64,000 nt of DNA from Strigops habroptila (lineage: Eukaryota > Chordata > Aves > Psittaciformes > Psittacidae), in contig NC_046358.1 of the NCBI RefSeq assembly GCF_004027225.2, positions 68,467,028-68,531,027 of the forward strand, in the 5' to 3' direction. Shown one piece after another: positions 61,901-64,000 of this stretch; positions within the stretch are counted from its first letter, which is position 1; the number at the start of each line of letters is the position of its first letter. The translations under genes were made by a program, and so were the position numbers. The notes under the pieces were generated by a model. That model searched no databases. It was not told where the DNA came from and was given only the letters and a program-made list of their open reading frames with translations.

Positions 61901-63733
61901 GGTTAATGATTCACTACTCCAGAGGCCTTTCAGGGTTCTCTAGTAAGAAACCAGCACTTTGAGGGAACACTGAATTTGGACTGGCACTGCATTAAGGTCC
62001 ACCACTAGAACTGAACAAAGTCACTAATCTTTTACCCTGAATTAGTATTTTCCTCAGCTCTTCATGTTGGCTAATTGAGATTGGCATGACAACTTGCTAT
62101 TAAATGCTGATGTTAGAAAGAAGTTCAACTTTATTATCCCAAAGGAAATTCAATTTAGAGAAGAATCACAATCTAGAAGTTTAATAAAGCAGCTTATTTG
62201 CTATTTTCATAGGAATGTTGTTTTTTACATTCTATATCATTAATGTTCTATATCATTAATACATTGTGCTCCAGAGACCTCAAAGTTCCTGAAGATAAGC
62301 CAAAGCTGCCGACGTGCGGTAACCGCTGTCACAGTGGACATCTCTGTGGTATGCCAAGACAACAAATACCACACTCCAAGTTCTGACTCACTGAATTACA
62401 TTTTCCTGCTCTGCTTTGTTTTGGGTTAAATATGATCTGGTCAGCATTATCTTTAAAATCCACTATAATTTCAGTTAGAGCATAAATACATGGTACAAGT
62501 GATACGCTGTTTGTCAGTCATACATGGCAATAGAAGCCATATGTGGTGCATTAGCCTGAAACATAATCCTGTGTTGAGATCACTGTCAAGAGACACCCTG
62601 CACCTAACTCCCCTCAAAACTATGTGCTTCCTCACAGAAATCAAGGCTTTCTGCTTTCAGAACCTTGTAACCGCAGTAAAATAATACATGGGCACTGAAG
62701 ATTTGCTTAGCTGGAATTAACAGCCTGCTGATTTCTTAGAAGTAAAATCCTCAACATACAGAATATGATATGAAACATGCTCTGATAAGCCTGTTAAGGT
62801 GTTATTTCAGACATGAAAACATGAGTAAATTAATTCCAATTTTGATTTTATAGATTAGTACAAACATTAGTGTGTATCACTCACTGAAGCTAACTCAGGG
62901 CACCTGCAACAAGGCCAGGAGATTCTCAAAGGCATTAATTTAAACCCATACACCCGTGGTATTTCAGACTCACAGAGCGGTCTTTCTCCTTTCCAAGTTC
63001 CCTGCTTATCAGATATCACAATCCACTGGGTTTTGTTCTTTAAGATTTGCTTTTCAGGCCAAGACTTGATGAATGACTTCATTAACCACTAACGCTACAT
63101 GGCTGAGTAACTCTGACCTCCTTGACACAGGAAAACGGTCTTGTCTCCTTGCATCTAAAACCCCTACCTACTTAAAAATAAATATAATCTAGTATGATTA
63201 GAGACAAGTGACTTTCAGGAGTGTGCCAAGTTGGGTTCAGTCCAACATCTTTCCAATTAACCGCAGAAAGCTTGCAAAGAGGAAAAAGAAAGTTGAGGAT
63301 GTCTCATATCTACTGCAACAACATAAAACAGATCTGGACGTGTTTCTGAAGACATGTCACTTTTGAGATGTTTTAAAACAAAGCAACACTTTTTCCTCCA
63401 GTGTGGAAAGGACTTGCATCCTTGTGGAAAGGACTTGCATTAACATTACTCTTTTCCACTCTGGAAAACACAAGTTTGTTGTATGGAAGTACTCTTGCCT
63501 GGCTGGACCCACAATCCCTTATCTTACATCTTTGCAGGTGCTTTGAACTAACTTTTCAGGAGTGCACTCAGGAGGTGTTACACAGCATCAGATGCTGGGA
63601 TTGCTGCGCTGCTTCTCCTGCCCCAGCAGCAGCCATAAGGACAGCCTCGGAAGGAATCACTAGCCAAAGAAACAAGAAATGAGCAAAGTGCAAAGATTCA
63701 AGTGGTTGAACCTACCTTCTGGGAGATGCAACA
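52948..63733 (-). CDS. TBC1D24: TBC1D24, 3' half (microexon plus five exons), 5' part outside window
   Basis: TBC1D24 pairs a TBC Rab-GAP-like domain with a TLDc domain; it acts in synaptic vesicle and membrane trafficking with ARF6, and human variants cause epilepsy and deafness. In-window exons (minus strand): 63733-63716, 58794-58636, 57661-57598, 55533-55438, 54856-54622 and 53102-52948. All junctions are GT-AG and phase-consistent. Diagnostic peptides: [88 protein letters not shown], and [19 protein letters not shown] ending [11 protein letters not shown]. These cover the linker and the TLDc domain. A Ser-rich insert ([12 protein letters not shown]) replaces a variable loop. The TBC-domain exon and first exon must lie beyond 64000. 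Introns carry four CR1 copies. Confidence 0.97.
53808..53970 (+). repeat. Duplicated segment, copy with CR1 insertion
   Basis: The sequence left (CATATGGTAAATACAAGTGA) and right (TATCTAAGG..., GGGATATATGCTCAA) of the CR1 at 53834-53922 is found without interruption at 54541-54603. Confidence 0.85.
53834..53922 (+). mobile_element. CR1 LINE, short 3' end fragment inside a duplicated segment
   Basis: Plus-strand tail: GTGTCCCTGCCCATGGCAGG, CCCAATCCAACCCATTCAAT, GATTCTAT. GACTCT occurs on both sides (53828-53833 and 53923-53928), a candidate target-site duplication. In the last TBC1D24 intron. Confidence 0.88.
54541..54603 (+). repeat. Duplicated segment, uninterrupted copy
   Basis: CATATGGTAAATACAGGTGA through GGATATATGCTCAA, matching 53808-53970 without the CR1. 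Both copies are in the last TBC1D24 intron, about 730 bp apart. Confidence 0.85.
54991..55135 (+). mobile_element. CR1 LINE, 3' end fragment
   Basis: Plus-strand CR1: CCCTGGCAGCGTTCAAGGCC, GCTTGGAGCAACCTGCTCTA, TTCCAACCCAAACCAGTCTG, GGATTCTATG. In the TBC1D24 intron between exons 55533-55438 and 54856-54622. Confidence 0.95.
55534..57597. other. TBC1D24 intron, no recognised feature
   Basis: About 2 kb of AT-rich unique intronic sequence. There are A-runs followed by CCC(C)AAAC (e.g. about 56484 and 57447), a common simple pattern, and nothing else. Confidence 0.55.
59126..59420 (-). mobile_element. CR1 LINE, ~295-bp 3' portion
   Basis: Minus-strand CR1: CCCAGACTGGTTTGGAAGGG, CACGGGCAGGGACACCTGCC, CAGGCTAAAGCCATTCCCCC. 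In the 4.9-kb TBC1D24 intron upstream of exon 58794-58636. Confidence 0.95.
60786..61361 (-). mobile_element. CR1 LINE, ~575-bp 3' portion, second subfamily
   Basis: Minus-strand CR1: CAGAACCATAGAATGAACCA, GACCTTTAAGATTAAGTCCA, CCTGTTCCAATGCCTGACCA, GGACCCGCTCCAGCACCTCA. More diverged from the common type here and related to 47200-47317. In a TBC1D24 intron. Confidence 0.94.
61362..63715. other. TBC1D24 intron downstream of the microexon
   Basis: Unique AT-rich sequence with two tiny tandem duplications: a 16-bp unit at 62231-62260 (TCTATATCATTAAT) and a 17-bp unit, GTGGAAAGGACTTGCAT, at 63403-63419 and 63424-63440. No other exon recognised. Confidence 0.6.
63716..63733 (-). CDS. TBC1D24: 18-nt microexon of TBC1D24
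   Basis: Eighteen bases between a pyrimidine-rich acceptor (CCCGTTTGCAG) and a donor (GTAGGT). The length keeps the frame, and the phase fits exon 58794-58636, which starts with the last base of a codon. It adds six residues, including Val-Ala-Ser-Pro-Arg. Mammalian TBC1D24 has a neuron-enriched 18-nt microexon at this place, before the TLDc-coding exons. A UGC just upstream of the 3' splice site fits SRRM4-type regulation. It is probably alternatively spliced. Confidence 0.85.
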
Positions 63734-64000
63734 CTGCAAACGGGAGGGGTGAAGTGGGTATGGAATTGACAGAAGGAGAACGTGTAAGGAGAAAGACAAA
63801 AAAAAAAAGATAGCAAAGATCAGTGATTTCCTACATCCATCACAAAGTGAAGGAAAGGAGCCTGGAGAGAAACAAAGTGAGGTTTGATTCGAATCACCAA
63901 GCATGAGAAAAACAGACAGACAGGTTAAAATATTTCCTATTTCTAGGTTCACTTTTTTTCCCCCTTTTTTGCTCTCTGCTTGTAGAATGAACAATTCATC

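Overview
The window is avian nuclear DNA. It carries many fragments of the bird retroposon CR1 on both strands, including the typical 3' end with short ATTCTATG-type tail repeats. It also has one bird-type endogenous retrovirus solo LTR, compact introns, strong CpG islands at promoters, and intron-containing genes whose GT-AG exons join in frame. I cannot name the species. The CR1 copies suggest a neoavian bird, but that is a weak inference.

Four protein-coding genes are supported, all on the minus strand, so the transcriptional order runs from high to low coordinates. (1) TBC1D24, 63.7-52.9 kb: only the 3' half is present (the 18-nt microexon and five more exons, covering the TLDc domain). 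The TBC-domain exon and the promoter lie beyond 64 kb. A 3' UTR of about 4.1 kb probably runs to about 48.84 kb. (2) ATP6V0C, 32.3-20.5 kb: complete in three exons, with a 10.2-kb first intron holding the solo LTR, and a CpG-island promoter with a perfect CLEAR-type palindrome. (3) AMDHD2, 14.1-7.6 kb: complete in 11 exons and 409 codons, with every metal or catalytic residue I looked for in place. (4) A homolog of human C8orf33 (UPF0488 family), 5.2-1.5 kb: four coding exons and 325 codons, with an unusually long lysine-rich C-terminal half.

TBC1D24, ATP6V0C and AMDHD2 have the same order and relative orientation as on human 16p13.3, so the block is an old syntenic unit. The C8orf33 homolog next to it is, as far as I recall, on human chromosome 8. 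There is no operon-like logic. The shared themes are endolysosome and vesicle biology (the V-ATPase proteolipid; TBC1D24, whose TLDc family binds V-ATPase) and amino-sugar salvage (AMDHD2).

Between genes: 5.8-7.6 kb and 14.8-19.9 kb are largely unique sequence without recognisable genes. The 33.2-48.8 kb interval is a gene-poor stretch with CR1 fragments, a (CAC)n-like tract, a perfect (TATCC)12 array and a pentamer-based low-complexity array. I found no tRNA, rRNA, CRISPR array or prokaryotic system, and nothing that looks like a wholly new biological system. The items most worth checking are the TBC1D24 microexon, a duplicated splice donor in AMDHD2, 98-bp direct repeats flanking C8orf33 exon 2, a CR1 inserted into one copy of a local duplication, and promoter motif pairs.
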